Shown here piece after piece: positions 16,989 through 25,329 of a DNA stretch of 64,000 nt. Every line of letters starts with the position of its first letter. Within the stretch, counting starts at the first letter, position 1. The stretch covers positions 4,402,001-4,466,000 of the forward strand of contig NZ_CP034451.1 in assembly GCF_003952525.1 (NCBI RefSeq), read 5' to 3'. The position numbers were made by a program, and so were the translations under genes. Source of the stretch: Mesorhizobium sp. M3A.F.Ca.ET.080.04.2.1 (GTDB lineage Bacteria; Pseudomonadota; Alphaproteobacteria; Rhizobiales; Rhizobiaceae). Below the pieces are notes generated by a model. That model was given only the letters and a program-made list of their open reading frames with translations, made no database searches and was not told the origin of the DNA.

Positions 16989-17936
16989 TTGCAGAAACGC
17001 CGTCTCGGTCGCACCGACCTTTCCATCGCGCCCCTGGTTCTGGGCGGCAACGTATTCGGCTGGACCGCCGACGAAAAGACCTCCTTCGACCTGCTCGACC
17101 GCTTTGCCGAGGCCGGCTTCAACGCCGTCGACACCGCCGATGCCTATTCGCGCTGGGTCCCCGGCAACAAGGGCGGCGAATCGGAGACCATCATCGGCAA
17201 CTGGATGAAGCGCCGCGGCAACCGCGACAGGATCGTCGTCATCACCAAGGTCGGCTCCGATATGGGGCAGGGCAAGAAGGACCTCTCCGCCGCCTACATC
17301 GAGAAGGCGGTCGAGGCGTCGCTGAAACGGCTGCAGACCGATGTCATCGATCTTTATCTGTCGCATTGGCCGGATCCGGCCACGCCTTACGAGGAAACAC
17401 TCGGCGCCTATCAGCGCCTGCTCGAGAAGGGCAAGATCCGCTATGCCGGCTGCTCCAATCTCGATGCGGCGCAACTGCGCGCGGCACTCAACGTCGCAAG
17501 CCTGCGCGACCTGCCGCGCTACGAGGTGCTGCAGCCGGCCTATAATCTTTACGACCGCTCATCCTTCGACGGTCCGCTGCGCGATCTCTGCCTGGCCGAA
17601 GACATCGGCGTCATCAGCTACTATGGTCTCGCGAAGGGATTTCTGAGCGGCAAGTACCGCAGCGAGGCCGACCTCGGCAAAAGCACGCGTGGCGGCGGCG
17701 TCAGGGATTACCTCAATCCACGCGGCATGCGCATCCTTTCCGCGCTCGACGCGGTGGCCGAGCGCCACGCGGCCAGGCAGGCCGAGGTCGCGCTCGCCTG
17801 GGTGATGGCGCGGCCGGGAATCACCGCGCCCATCGCCAGCGCCACGACATTGGCGCAGATGGACAGTCTTATTCGCGCGGCATCGCTGGAGCTTTCCGCC
17901 GAAGACATAGGCGCGCTCGACCAAGCCAGCGCGTAG
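16989..17936 (+). CDS. Aldo/keto reductase
   Basis: A 315-residue TIM-barrel NADPH oxidoreductase. The catalytic tetrad is in place: D48 and Y53 in VDTADAYS, K87 in VITKVG and H126 in LYLSHWPD. SRGGGVRDYL-type segments and a C-terminal RPGITAPIASATT, which binds the NADP phosphate, fit the AKR11/12-like bacterial group. The start is a TTG at 16989 with a GGAG ribosome-binding site upstream; no ATG gives the full beta-1 strand. The physiological aldehyde or ketone is unknown. Confidence 0.9.
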   Translation: MQKRRLGRTDLSIAPLVLGGNVFGWTADEKTSFDLLDRFAEAGFNAVDTADAYSRWVPGNKGGESETIIGNWMKRRGNRDRIVVITKVGSDMGQGKKDLSAAYIEKAVEASLKRLQTDVIDLYLSHWPDPATPYEETLGAYQRLLEKGKIRYAGCSNLDAAQLRAALNVASLRDLPRYEVLQPAYNLYDRSSFDGPLRDLCLAEDIGVISYYGLAKGFLSGKYRSEADLGKSTRGGGVRDYLNPRGMRILSALDAVAERHAARQAEVALAWVMARPGITAPIASATTLAQMDSLIRAASLELSAEDIGALDQASA

Positions 17937-18016
17937 CGTCACTCAAGACAGGTGTGCGAGGCCCGCCGGGAATCGCGCACGATCGTCCAAGACCCCGCGG
18001 ATCGCTCGCGATAATT

Positions 18017-18041
18017 TCCTCTCGCATCACGCGAGGAAACG
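18017..18041. other. Hairpin upstream of the LysE-family gene
   Basis: TTTCCTC and GAGGAAA pair around a loop with additional G-C pairs, just upstream of a LysE-family start. It could terminate the preceding aldo/keto reductase transcript or be part of the leader. No T-tract follows on the plus strand. Confidence 0.4.
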
Positions 18042-18050
18042 GGGTTCGGC

Positions 18051-18671
18051 ATGTCCGGAGATGTTCTGTCTGAGGCGCAGCGCTGGCAGCAGGTGCTGGC
18101 GCTGGTCATCGCGGCGGCCGTCGTCATGGGAAGCCCCGGTCCGGCGACGATCAGCGTCACGGCCATCGGCGCCGCCTTTGGCCTGCGACCGTCGCTGCGT
18201 TACACTTCGGGCGTCGTGCTTGGAACGATCGCGGTGCTTGTCGTCGTCGCCGCCGGCATATTCGGCATGCTCGCCTCGACACCTAGGCTGGCCCCGATGC
18301 TGGCGGTCGCTTCAGCCGGCTACATCCTCTATCTCGCCTTCAAGATCGCAACGGCCCCGCCGCTGACCGAACGCGGAACTACCGCAGCCCGTCCCAGCTT
18401 TCTGGGCGGCTTCGTGCTCGCCGTCGCCAATCCGAAGGCCTATGTGGCGATTGGTGCCGTGCTCGCCGGCGTTGCGTCGCAAACAGACGTGCTCGGTCTT
18501 CCGGCCAGGCTGCTGGTGCTCGCGGCAATGATCGTGGCCATCCATGTGCTCTGGCTTCTCGCCGGAACGGTTTTCGCGCGTTTGCTGCGCGATCCGCTGG
18601 CGTCGCGGGCGATCAACCTGGTCTTCGCGGCAACGCTGGTGCTGACGACCGCCTCGGCGGCACTGCCCTGA
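18051..18671 (+). CDS. LysE/RhtB-family exporter
   Basis: A 206-residue inner-membrane protein with about six hydrophobic segments. GSPGPATISVTAIGAAFGLR near residue 27 is the LysE signature (G-x-x-P-G-P), and GFVLAVANPKAYVAIGAVLAG is the second conserved segment. These proteins export amino acids or homoserine lactone-like compounds by proton antiport; the substrate is unknown here. The stop codon lies 6 bp from the stop of the leftward plsC gene, a tight convergent junction without repeats. Confidence 0.9.
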   Translation: MSGDVLSEAQRWQQVLALVIAAAVVMGSPGPATISVTAIGAAFGLRPSLRYTSGVVLGTIAVLVVVAAGIFGMLASTPRLAPMLAVASAGYILYLAFKIATAPPLTERGTTAARPSFLGGFVLAVANPKAYVAIGAVLAGVASQTDVLGLPARLLVLAAMIVAIHVLWLLAGTVFARLLRDPLASRAINLVFAATLVLTTASAALP

Positions 18672-18677
18672 GCAGGC

Positions 18678-19472
18678 CTATGCTGCTTTGCCAGCACCGA
18701 GCTCGGCCAGCCGCTTCTGCGCCGTCGGCGGCATGGGCGGCGGGTTGGCGGTGCCCGCAGCTTCGACCAGCAACTCGTCGCAGGCGGCTTCCGTCTCGCC
18801 GATCAGCCGCCGCATGAACTCCTCCTTCTCGAGGCCGGGCGGGATCGGCGCCAGGAAACGTGCCTTGATGGTGCCGGGGAAGCGTAGAAACTTGCGGCGC
18901 GGCCAATAGAGGCCGGCGACATGGGCGACGGGCACCACCGGGACCCCCAGTTGGGTGTAGAGTTCGACGATGCCGTATTTGTAGGCCGGCTCGTCGCCGG
19001 GCGCCCGGCGTGTGCCCTCGGGATAGATGATCAACTGGCGGGGATTGCGGTTCATCTCCTGCCTGGTCGCGGCCACCACCGCCTTCAGCGCTTTCGAGCG
19101 GCTGCCGCGATCGACCGGGATCATGCGCATCTTCATGATGTACCAGCCGAAAAAGGGAATCCAGGTCAGCTCCCGCTTCAGGATGTAGAGCGGATCGTTG
19201 AGATAGGGAAAGAAGGCGATCGCGTCCCAGAACGACTGGTGCTTCGGTGCCAGGATGAAGGACCCTTCGGGCAGGTATTCCAACCCCGTGATCTCACTCC
19301 TGGTGCCGGCGATCTTGTCATAGAGCCACATCGAGGTGCGCGACCAGAATTTCGGCACGAACCAGGCGCGGTGGCGCGGCGACAGGAAATAGTAGGGCGT
19401 CCAGAAGATCATCTGGACGATCAGGCTGAGATAGAAGGCGAAATTGAACGCCAGCGAGCGGACATAGAGCAT
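18678..19472 (-). CDS. plsC: 1-acyl-sn-glycerol-3-phosphate acyltransferase
   Basis: A 264-residue membrane-bound acyltransferase. KHQSFWD provides the HX4D motif (H78, D83) and LIIYPEGTRR the glycerophosphate-binding motif. One N-terminal hydrophobic helix anchors it. It adds the second acyl chain to lysophosphatidic acid, giving phosphatidic acid for phospholipid synthesis; closely related enzymes act on other lysolipids. It lies downstream of ftsE-ftsX-ydcF on the same strand, an arrangement seen in rhizobia. Confidence 0.9.
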   Translation of the reverse strand: MLYVRSLAFNFAFYLSLIVQMIFWTPYYFLSPRHRAWFVPKFWSRTSMWLYDKIAGTRSEITGLEYLPEGSFILAPKHQSFWDAIAFFPYLNDPLYILKRELTWIPFFGWYIMKMRMIPVDRGSRSKALKAVVAATRQEMNRNPRQLIIYPEGTRRAPGDEPAYKYGIVELYTQLGVPVVPVAHVAGLYWPRRKFLRFPGTIKARFLAPIPPGLEKEEFMRRLIGETEAACDELLVEAAGTANPPPMPPTAQKRLAELGAGKAA

Positions 19473-19580
19473 GCGGGAAGGGGCCCGGTGTGAAAGTGTG
19501 TGTCGTTACACCAAGCGCGGGCAAAAAGGAAAGGGCGGGCGCCCGCCGTCATGGCGGCCGTGCCAGCCGCTCCTTCAGGC

Positions 19581-19606
19581 GAAATTGCGAAAAGGCGCGC
19601 AATTTC
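19581..19606. other. Hairpin between ydcF and plsC
   Basis: GAAATTGCG pairs with CGCAATTTC across a short loop. On the minus strand it follows the YdcF gene and precedes plsC. No T-tract follows, so its role is unclear; RNA processing or stability is possible. Confidence 0.45.
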
Positions 19607-19637
19607 ACCACGGCCTCCGCCGTCCGCGGCATCTCCG

Positions 19638-20387
19638 CTACGGGATGATGGGGCCGGGCTTCTCGTCCTTGGCCACCGAGGCTTCGGCGAGCGTGATGCC
19701 TTCCGCGGAGGGCCGCAGGGGCAGGATGCCGCGCGCAAGTGCCAACACATATTTGCTGTATTCGGTCAGCAGCACGCGCAGCGCTTCCGGCTTGGTCAGC
19801 CAGCCGCCATTGCCGAGATTGGTGTTGACGACGGGATAGGGCTCGAGCCTTGCGCCATGCAGCAGCCGGCCCATTTCGAGCAGGCTGCGCGGCATATGAT
19901 AGTTGTTGGTGACGAGGATGACGCTGCCATAGGCGTGGCTCTCCACCCATTTGGCGCTTTCCTTGGCATTGCCGATCGTGTCGAGCGCAGCGCGGTCGAT
20001 GTCGACGCAGCAGGAGAACAGTTGCTTGTCGCCGCCCATGGCTGCTTGCAGCTGGCGGCGGCTGGCCGAGGGGTGGACGCCACTGATCAGCAGCCTCTCG
20101 CCCTTGCCGGTGGCCAACAGTTCCATCGCGGCGTCCAGACGTGACTGGCCGCCGGTAAGCACGATGATCGCGTCGGCCTTCGCCGGATTGAGCGGCGTCG
20201 TCATGTGGCTGACTTTGTCGGCAAACCAGCCGAAGCCGCCGGCAAACAGGGCCAGCACGGCAAGCATCGAGAAACCGAGGATTCGAAGCGCCAGCCTCAG
20301 GCGACCGGTTTTGGCGAGCACGACAGCGCTTGCCAGCACCACCGGCATCCGTCCAGCCGTCCCGGTCGAGTCCCGCGCGTTCATCAT
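19638..20387 (-). CDS. YdcF-family DUF218 membrane protein
   Basis: A 249-residue protein with one N-terminal transmembrane helix (about residues 30-53) and a cytoplasmic or periplasmic DUF218 domain. AIIVLTGGQSRLDAAMELL is the N-terminal signature, SGVHPSASR the second, and VTNNYHMPRSLLEM the third. E. coli YdcF binds SAM-like ligands and SanA/ElyC relatives act in envelope integrity; the function here is unknown. The ATG at 20387 is preferred to an upstream GTG at 20435. It follows ftsX by 77 bp on the same strand. Confidence 0.85.
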   Translation of the reverse strand: MMNARDSTGTAGRMPVVLASAVVLAKTGRLRLALRILGFSMLAVLALFAGGFGWFADKVSHMTTPLNPAKADAIIVLTGGQSRLDAAMELLATGKGERLLISGVHPSASRRQLQAAMGGDKQLFSCCVDIDRAALDTIGNAKESAKWVESHAYGSVILVTNNYHMPRSLLEMGRLLHGARLEPYPVVNTNLGNGGWLTKPEALRVLLTEYSKYVLALARGILPLRPSAEGITLAEASVAKDEKPGPIIP

Positions 20388-20464
20388 CCTGAATCTAATC
20401 CTGAAATGCCGCCTTTGATAGCCGGTAAGGCGCACATTACGTTACGGAATCGGCGCATGCGTGA

Positions 20465-21454
20465 TTATCCTCCGTCGGGCTGGCGGACCTCGATATCGCT
20501 GAGATAGGCGACGACGGTCGCGTGCGACGTCGCGGCCGTCAGAGCGCCGATCACCAGCACCATCAGGCCGACACCCAGATAGCCGGCGGAGCCGATCGCA
20601 AAATTGCCGAACAGCGCAGTCGCCTGGTCGGCCTCGGGCGTTGCCATGTTGCGCGACGACCACCAGGAAAAGACGATGAAGACGACGATGGCGGCCGCGC
20701 CGCCGGCAGCAGCGCCCTTCATGCCGGTGACCAGGAAATGCCAGCGGAACTCGCGGGCTATGAAGCGCGCCTCGGCGCCGACGAAATGCAGCACCTCGAT
20801 GATGTGGCCGTTGCCGGCCATGGCGCCACGCGTGGCGAAAACCACCGTCAGCACCGTCGCCGAGAGCATCAGCGCCAGGACGGCAATGCCGATCGTCACC
20901 GTGGTATGGGCCATGGCAACCAGCCGGTCGACCCAGGTGCGATGATCGTCGAGCGCGGCGCTTGGAAACTTCGGCGTGATCGCTTCGCGCATGGCGGCAA
21001 AGTCAGGCGGATTGGCCTCGTCGATGGTGACTATGATGAGGCGCGGCACCGGCAATTCATCGATGTTGAGGCCGGTGCCAAGCCACGGCTCCAGCAGGCG
21101 CGCCGTGGCGTCGCGGTCGATGATCTTGGTGCCCTTCACGCCTGGAAACTCGCTGGCGATCTGGGAGGCTTGCGCAAGGGCCGCTTCCATGTCGAGGCCG
21201 TCGGCGGGTTTGATCTGGATCGTCGCCTCGCGCGAGATCTGGTTCTCCCACACCGAAGCGGTGTCGCGCACCAGCGTCACCGCGCCGAAGGTCAGGCAGG
21301 ACAGGAAGGTCATGATGGCGATGACCAGCACCAGCGCCCGGCCGGCGATGTTGTGCGCCGGCACGATCGGCGCCATGCGGCGCTGGACGCGCTGAGCGGG
21401 CGCCCTGTCTTCGGCATCGTCGTCATGCAACCGCTCAGCCGGAAGGTCAGTCAT
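20465..21454 (-). CDS. ftsX: Cell division protein FtsX
   Basis: A 329-residue permease-like protein with a cytoplasmic N-terminus, TM1 near residues 39-60, a periplasmic loop of about 120 residues, and three more TM segments in the C-terminal half. With FtsE it forms the ABC-type complex that activates peptidoglycan hydrolases at the septum. Its start overlaps the end of ftsE by 8 bp, so translation is coupled. Length is normal for the alphaproteobacterial form. Confidence 0.93.
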   Translation of the reverse strand: MTDLPAERLHDDDAEDRAPAQRVQRRMAPIVPAHNIAGRALVLVIAIMTFLSCLTFGAVTLVRDTASVWENQISREATIQIKPADGLDMEAALAQASQIASEFPGVKGTKIIDRDATARLLEPWLGTGLNIDELPVPRLIIVTIDEANPPDFAAMREAITPKFPSAALDDHRTWVDRLVAMAHTTVTIGIAVLALMLSATVLTVVFATRGAMAGNGHIIEVLHFVGAEARFIAREFRWHFLVTGMKGAAAGGAAAIVVFIVFSWWSSRNMATPEADQATALFGNFAIGSAGYLGVGLMVLVIGALTAATSHATVVAYLSDIEVRQPDGG

Positions 21455-22106
21455 AGATGTCCAGCCTTCCGCCGGCGAGAATCATGCGGCGCGCGTCGAC
21501 CTGTTCCATCAGGCCGAGATCGTGGGTGGCGATCACCACGGCAGTGCCCAGGCGGTTGAGCTCGATGAAGAGCCGCAGCAGCCGGCGCGCCAGCGGCGGA
21601 TCGACATTGCCGGTCGGCTCGTCGGCAAGCAGTATCTCCGGCTGCTCGATCAGCGCGCGCGCGATCGCGGCGCGCTGCTTCTCGCCGCCGGACAGCACCG
21701 GCGGCAGCACGTGCATTCGGTCGCCGAGGCCGACCCATTTCAGGAGCTCGGTGACATCGGTCCGGTAGCTCGCTTCCTCGCGCCCGCGCACGCGCAGGGG
21801 CAGGGCCACGTTCTCATAGGTGGTCATGTGGTCGAGCAGGCGGAAATCCTGGAACACCACGCCGATGCGGCGGCGCAGAAGCGGCAACTCGCTGCGCGAG
21901 ATGCGCGAGCGATCCTTGCCGAAAATGGTGATGAGCCCGCGCGTCGGCTTCAAGGACATGAACAGAAGGCGCAGCAAGGTGGTCTTGCCGGCGCCAGAGG
22001 GACCGCTCAAGAACTGGAAGGAGCGCTCCGGTATGTGCAGGGAAATGTCGCGGAGAATCTCCGGACCCATGCCATAGCGGAGGCCGACATTTTCGAAGCG
22101 GATCAC
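21447..22106 (-). CDS. ftsE: Cell division ATP-binding protein FtsE
   Basis: A 219-residue ABC ATPase. Walker A is GPSGAGKT at residues 35-42, the Q-loop VVFQDFRLL, the signature LSGGEKQR, Walker B ILLADEPTG and the H-loop IATHD, all intact. It drives FtsX in cell-wall remodelling at division. The start is 71 bp downstream of a full CtrA box, so cell-cycle control by CtrA is likely. It overlaps ftsX by 8 bp. Confidence 0.96.
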   Translation of the reverse strand: MIRFENVGLRYGMGPEILRDISLHIPERSFQFLSGPSGAGKTTLLRLLFMSLKPTRGLITIFGKDRSRISRSELPLLRRRIGVVFQDFRLLDHMTTYENVALPLRVRGREEASYRTDVTELLKWVGLGDRMHVLPPVLSGGEKQRAAIARALIEQPEILLADEPTGNVDPPLARRLLRLFIELNRLGTAVVIATHDLGLMEQVDARRMILAGGRLDIYD

Positions 22107-22176
22107 GTTCGGCGACCTGAAACTCGCGGCGGCGCTTTGCCAGCCTTTTGTCTGTCCAGACCATCGGCCGGCATGG

Positions 22177-22191
22177 TTAATGGTGAGTTAA
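22177..22191. promoter_or_regulatory. CtrA box in the ftsE upstream region
   Basis: TTAA, seven bases (TGGTGAG), TTAA: an exact match to the TTAA-N7-TTAA consensus of the alphaproteobacterial cell-cycle regulator CtrA. It lies 71 bp before ftsE and about 97 bp before the divergent gene at 22288. Binding is inferred. Confidence 0.7.
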
Positions 22192-22287
22192 TTCTAACGC
22201 ATTTTCGACGTTTCACAGCATTTCCGGTGGGGAAGCGTTAACCAATTCCGTTTACGCAAAACAAACGAAGATTGCACTGGGGCCGTA

Positions 22288-22926
22288 ATGGCTGACGATC
22301 GAACCGCGCGCCCTGTTTCCGGCGAAATCATGACCGGCACGGCCGCAGATGCCGTGCTGGAGCGCGCCATGTTCGATGCGCCGGCCGATATCGTCGATGC
22401 CGACTATGTGGTGCTGCCTCGTTTTACAGGCCGTTCTGAACCGGTGGCTTCGCCGCCACTGCCGGCCACGCCTTCGATCGAAGGCATGGACATGCTGCGC
22501 AAACCCGAGATCGCGCCGGCAAGAGCGGCTTCGCGTGGCGGCCCGATCTTTTGGATCGCCGGTGTCGGCATGGCCTTGGCCGCGTTCTGGGTGTCGGGCG
22601 GACACGCGCTGGTCCGGCAGAGCCCGTTCTGGGCCAGCCCGCAGCCGGCAAGCGCGCTGACCATCTCCGGCGTGACGTCGCGGATCGACGATTCGGGGTC
22701 GAGGCCGGTGCTGTTCGTCGACGGCGAGGCCGCCAATGACGGGATGCAGGCCGCATCCTTGCCGCCGCTCGAGATCCGGGTCACCGGCAATGACAGCAGC
22801 ATTACCCGCTACCGGCTGGGGACATCCGATCGGTCGCTGGCACCCGGCGAAAGATTCGGCTTTTCGAGCCGCCTCGATGTGCCTAGAAACGGCGTGAGGG
22901 CCGTATCGGTCACCTTTGCCGGCTGA
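22288..22926 (+). CDS. Single-pass membrane protein divergent from ftsE
   Basis: A 212-residue protein. The first 80 residues are acidic and proline-rich, a transmembrane segment spans about 86-104 (PIFWIAGVGMALAAFWVSGG), and the rest is a beta-rich extracytoplasmic domain resembling the DUF3426-type C-terminal domain of MJ0042-finger proteins (VLFVDGEAANDG and LPPLEIRVTG stand where that family has its conserved strands). The N-terminal zinc-finger of those relatives is absent. The function is unknown. It shares its upstream region, with the CtrA box, with ftsE. Confidence 0.65.
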   Translation: MADDRTARPVSGEIMTGTAADAVLERAMFDAPADIVDADYVVLPRFTGRSEPVASPPLPATPSIEGMDMLRKPEIAPARAASRGGPIFWIAGVGMALAAFWVSGGHALVRQSPFWASPQPASALTISGVTSRIDDSGSRPVLFVDGEAANDGMQAASLPPLEIRVTGNDSSITRYRLGTSDRSLAPGERFGFSSRLDVPRNGVRAVSVTFAG

Positions 22927-22934
22927 GGCGTATT

Positions 22935-22968
22935 GATATTCAGGCGAGGCCGGCCTGACCTGAATCTC
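22935..22968. repeat. Family C palindrome, copy 1
   Basis: GATATTCAGG...GGCCGGCC...CCTGAATCTC is close to a perfect inverted repeat. A looser copy with the same ends lies at 23569. The two flank hpt. Confidence 0.65.
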
Positions 22969-23016
22969 GACACGCCTGGGCGAATTGCTTCGGGCGATTT
23001 CTTTGGAAGGTAGTTG

Positions 23017-23559
23017 ATGCCTGTTGTGCGCGGCAAGGACATCGAGGTCCTGTTTTCGGCGTCGGCGATCGCACGACGCAATCTCGAGCTCGCCAAGGAG
23101 ATCGCCGGCCGCGACTATCATGACCTTCTGGTGATCTCGATCCTGAAGGGCTCGTTCGTCTTTGCCGCCGATCTCATCCGCGCCATGCACGATGTCGGCC
23201 TGTCGCCGGAAGTCGAGTTCATCTTCATTTCCAGCTATGGCGCCGGCACCACCAGCGGCGAGGTCAGGGTGCTGCGCGACATCGACAATCAGGTCGCCGG
23301 CCGTGACGTGCTTCTGATCGACGACATACTGGAATCCGGCAAGACGCTTTCCTTCACCCGCGACCTCATGCTGTCGCGCGGCGCCAAAAGCTGCGCCATC
23401 GCGGTTCTGCTCGACAAGCGGATGCGCCGACAGACCACGCTCAACGCCGACTATGTCGGCTTCGACTGCCCCGACTATTTCGTCGTCGGCTACGGCATGG
23501 ATGTCGCGCACGCCTTTCGCGAGTTGCCTTTTGTAGGAGTGGTGAAAGGTGACGCCTGA
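23017..23559 (+). CDS. hpt: Hypoxanthine phosphoribosyltransferase
   Basis: A 180-residue type I phosphoribosyltransferase. ISILKGSFVFAADL is the N-terminal hood/PPi loop and VLLIDDILESGKTL the PRPP-binding motif. It salvages hypoxanthine (and probably guanine) to IMP or GMP. The ATG at 23017 follows a GGAAGG ribosome-binding site; a TTG directly before it is in frame but less likely. Family C palindromes flank the gene on both sides. Confidence 0.94.
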   Translation: MPVVRGKDIEVLFSASAIARRNLELAKEIAGRDYHDLLVISILKGSFVFAADLIRAMHDVGLSPEVEFIFISSYGAGTTSGEVRVLRDIDNQVAGRDVLLIDDILESGKTLSFTRDLMLSRGAKSCAIAVLLDKRMRRQTTLNADYVGFDCPDYFVVGYGMDVAHAFRELPFVGVVKGDA

Positions 23560-23568
23560 GGGAATGTC

Positions 23569-23616
23569 GATATTCAGGATGTCGTCAGGACTGCGACCCG
23601 GCCTGACCTGTACCTC
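23569..23616. repeat. Family C palindrome, copy 2 (degenerate)
   Basis: It begins GATATTCAGG and ends GGCCTGACCTGTACCTC, sharing both ends with the copy at 22935 but with a longer, less symmetrical centre. It lies just after the hpt stop codon. Confidence 0.55.
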
Positions 23617-23716
23617 AACATAGCCTTGAGCGTCGGATCCGAAGGCTCACTGGATTTCTTGCGGGCGCGCTTTCCGGTTCAGGAAACGTCAACGTTTCGC
23701 CGCCATGTATCTCGCC

Positions 23717-24088
23717 ATGGCAAAGCTTCTGATCGTCGAGGACGATGAGTCCGTCCGCACCCTCGCCGCCCGCGCGCTGGAGCGCGACGGGCACAACGTC
23801 GCCGTCGCCGCCGACGGCGCACAGGGACTGGCGCTGATCGAGGCAGAGCGAGGCGGTTATGATCTCGTGGTTTCGGACATCCGCATGCCGGAGATGGACG
23901 GCATCGAGATGGCGACCGCGGCGGCAAGACAGTTCCCGGCGATGAAGATCATGCTGATGACCGGCTATGCCGACCAGCGCGAGCGGGCCGAGGAGTTGAA
24001 CGGCATCATTCTCGACGTCATGCAGAAGCCGTTCACGCTTGCCGAGATCCGCGCCCGCGTCGGACGCGCGTTGAGTTGCTTCGCCTGA
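23717..24088 (+). CDS. Single-domain response regulator (CpdR-like)
   Basis: A 123-residue stand-alone receiver domain: E8, D9 and D10 form the acidic pocket, D54 (VVSDIRMP) is the phosphorylation site, T in LMTGYA and K in DVMQKPF complete the active site. No output domain follows. CpdR proteins of this form control ClpXP-dependent degradation of CtrA in alphaproteobacteria; the resemblance here is suggestive but other single-domain regulators exist. The ATG at 23717 is chosen over one four codons upstream. It is convergent with an EamA gene across a composite repeat. Confidence 0.8.
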   Translation: MAKLLIVEDDESVRTLAARALERDGHNVAVAADGAQGLALIEAERGGYDLVVSDIRMPEMDGIEMATAAARQFPAMKIMLMTGYADQRERAEELNGIILDVMQKPFTLAEIRARVGRALSCFA

Positions 24089-24096
24089 GCTTAAAG

Positions 24097-24129
24097 CGCG
24101 GCGCGCTGAAACGAATTTCAGGCGACGCG
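24097..24129. repeat. Hairpin module of composite repeat, instance 2
   Basis: CGCGGCGCGCTGAAA pairs with TTTCAGGCGACGCG across a CGAA loop, starting 8 nt after a rightward stop codon. It is followed by the linker TCTAAATCTTTGTTTT and the family B palindrome, as at 2543. Confidence 0.75.
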
Positions 24130-24146
24130 TTCTAAATCTTTGTTTT

Positions 24147-24192
24147 GATGCATGTCGTGGCCCCAGAACCGATGCACACTGGGCGACATGCA
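24147..24192. repeat. Family B palindrome, copy 3
   Basis: GATGCATGTCG at the left pairs with CGACATGCA at the right, with CCCAG/CTGGG inside, making a long stem. This is the best-preserved copy. It ends 4 nt from the stop codon of the leftward EamA gene. Confidence 0.85.
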
Positions 24193-24196
24193 CTCG

Positions 24197-25147
24197 TCAT
24201 ACGGCTTCGCCCGTCGCGGCGACCGCTGGCGCGGCACGCCGCCGCCGCTCGCCGTTGAGGGCGAACAGGCCCGCGCCGATGATCAGCGCCGCCCCCAGCA
24301 CGGTCGTTTCGCGCGGAACCTCGGCGAAGAACAGAAAACCCCAGAGCGGCGACCAGATTATGCCGGTGTATTCGAAGGTGGCGACACGGTTGGCCGGCGC
24401 CATCCGGTAGGCCTGCGACAAGAGAATCATGCCGGCCGAGGCCACCACGCCGCAGGCGGCCATCTTCAGGAAGTCCGGGAGTGTCGGCCAAACCCAGGGC
24501 CGCACCAGAAAGTCGAGGCTCGGGTGCACCGCGTGGGTGATGCCGGCCAGGTGAAACACGGCGGCAACGGCGATGGCGCCGGTGAGATAGGCGCCGTTCT
24601 GGTAGAAAGCCATGACCGTTGAGGATTCGGTGTCGCCGATGCGGCGCGCCATCACCTGCGAAAAGCCATAGAAAAGGGCTGAGCCGAGCGAGAGCAACGC
24701 TGCCCAGTCGAACAATCCGGTGCCCGGCCGCAGCATCACGACGACCCCAACCAGACCGATCAGCACGGTGGTGAGCGTTCGCGAGGAGACGCGCTCGCCG
24801 AGATAGGGACCGGCCATTGCCATGATGAACAGCGGCGCCATGAAATAAAGCGCTATCGCGTCGGCCAGCGCCAAGGCGGCGATCGCCAGATAGTAGGACG
24901 TATAGGATGAGAACTGGATGAAGGCGCGCAGCGTCAGCATGCCGAATCGCTTCGACAAGAGCGCGCGCAGGCCGACATCGGCGTAGACGACAACAAGCAG
25001 AATGGGCAGCGCGACGACCGCGCGGATAGCCATTACCTCGGTCACCGGATAGCCGCCGGACACCGCCTTCACGAGCGGGTCCTGCAACGAGAACACCAGA
25101 ACGCCCAGGCAGAGGCTCAGGATGCCAAGCATCGTCCGGTTCTGCAT
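24197..25147 (-). CDS. EamA/DMT-family transporter
   Basis: A 316-residue membrane protein with about ten transmembrane segments in two EamA repeats; LADAIALYFMAPLFIMAMAG and ANRVATFEYTGIIWSPLWGF are the conserved fourth-helix and ninth-helix segments. Substrate unknown. The ATG at 25147 is preferred over a TTG at 25174. Upstream lies a divergent LysR-type regulator and a likely small RNA gene on the same strand as this transporter. The terminator of that RNA is about 50 bp before this start, so the exporter presumably has its own promoter or depends on readthrough. Confidence 0.85.
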   Translation of the reverse strand: MQNRTMLGILSLCLGVLVFSLQDPLVKAVSGGYPVTEVMAIRAVVALPILLVVVYADVGLRALLSKRFGMLTLRAFIQFSSYTSYYLAIAALALADAIALYFMAPLFIMAMAGPYLGERVSSRTLTTVLIGLVGVVVMLRPGTGLFDWAALLSLGSALFYGFSQVMARRIGDTESSTVMAFYQNGAYLTGAIAVAAVFHLAGITHAVHPSLDFLVRPWVWPTLPDFLKMAACGVVASAGMILLSQAYRMAPANRVATFEYTGIIWSPLWGFLFFAEVPRETTVLGAALIIGAGLFALNGERRRRAAPAVAATGEAV

Positions 25148-25198
25148 TTGCTTCGGCCCCCCGCGAGCCGCCAACTTACCGGCATTGGCATACCGGGT

Positions 25199-25232
25199 AA
25201 AAAGAACCCGCTACCGTTTTCGGGCAGCGGGT
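25199..25232 (-). terminator. Intrinsic terminator of the small RNA
   Basis: On the minus strand ACCCGCT pairs with AGCGGGT, with inner CCG/CGG pairs around GAAAA, followed by TTCTTTTT. No protein-coding gene lies immediately upstream on this strand, so it most likely ends a short non-coding transcript. Confidence 0.8.
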
Positions 25233-25329
25233 ATGAGTGAGGACTTTCAATTGGTCCGCGACCGATTTCGCGGTCGCATATCCAATGGGAGATAGGACTA
25301 TCCTGCGAGGTTTGACATGTTGCAAACGA
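25199..25329 (-). ncRNA. Probable trans-acting small RNA, AbcR-like
   Basis: About 131 nt of minus-strand RNA is bounded by a perfect extended -10 promoter (TGGTATAAT) and a strong intrinsic terminator (ACCCGCT...AGCGGGT then TTCTTTTT). In between are a GATAGTCCTATC inverted repeat, the unpaired-looking segment CTCCCATTGG and a hairpin GCGACCG/CGGTCGC. AbcR (alpha-r15) sRNAs of rhizobia, Agrobacterium and Brucella are of this size, carry anti-Shine-Dalgarno CUCCCA motifs that repress ABC-transporter mRNAs, and lie beside a LysR regulator gene (lsrB/vtlR). The RNA gene is inferred from signals; the AbcR identity is inferred from motif and neighbourhood. Confidence 0.65.

Noticed and set aside
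22233..22240. TTAACC near the divergent ftsE/22288 region as a second CtrA site
   Set aside because: Only a half-site is present, without a second TTAA at the required spacing.
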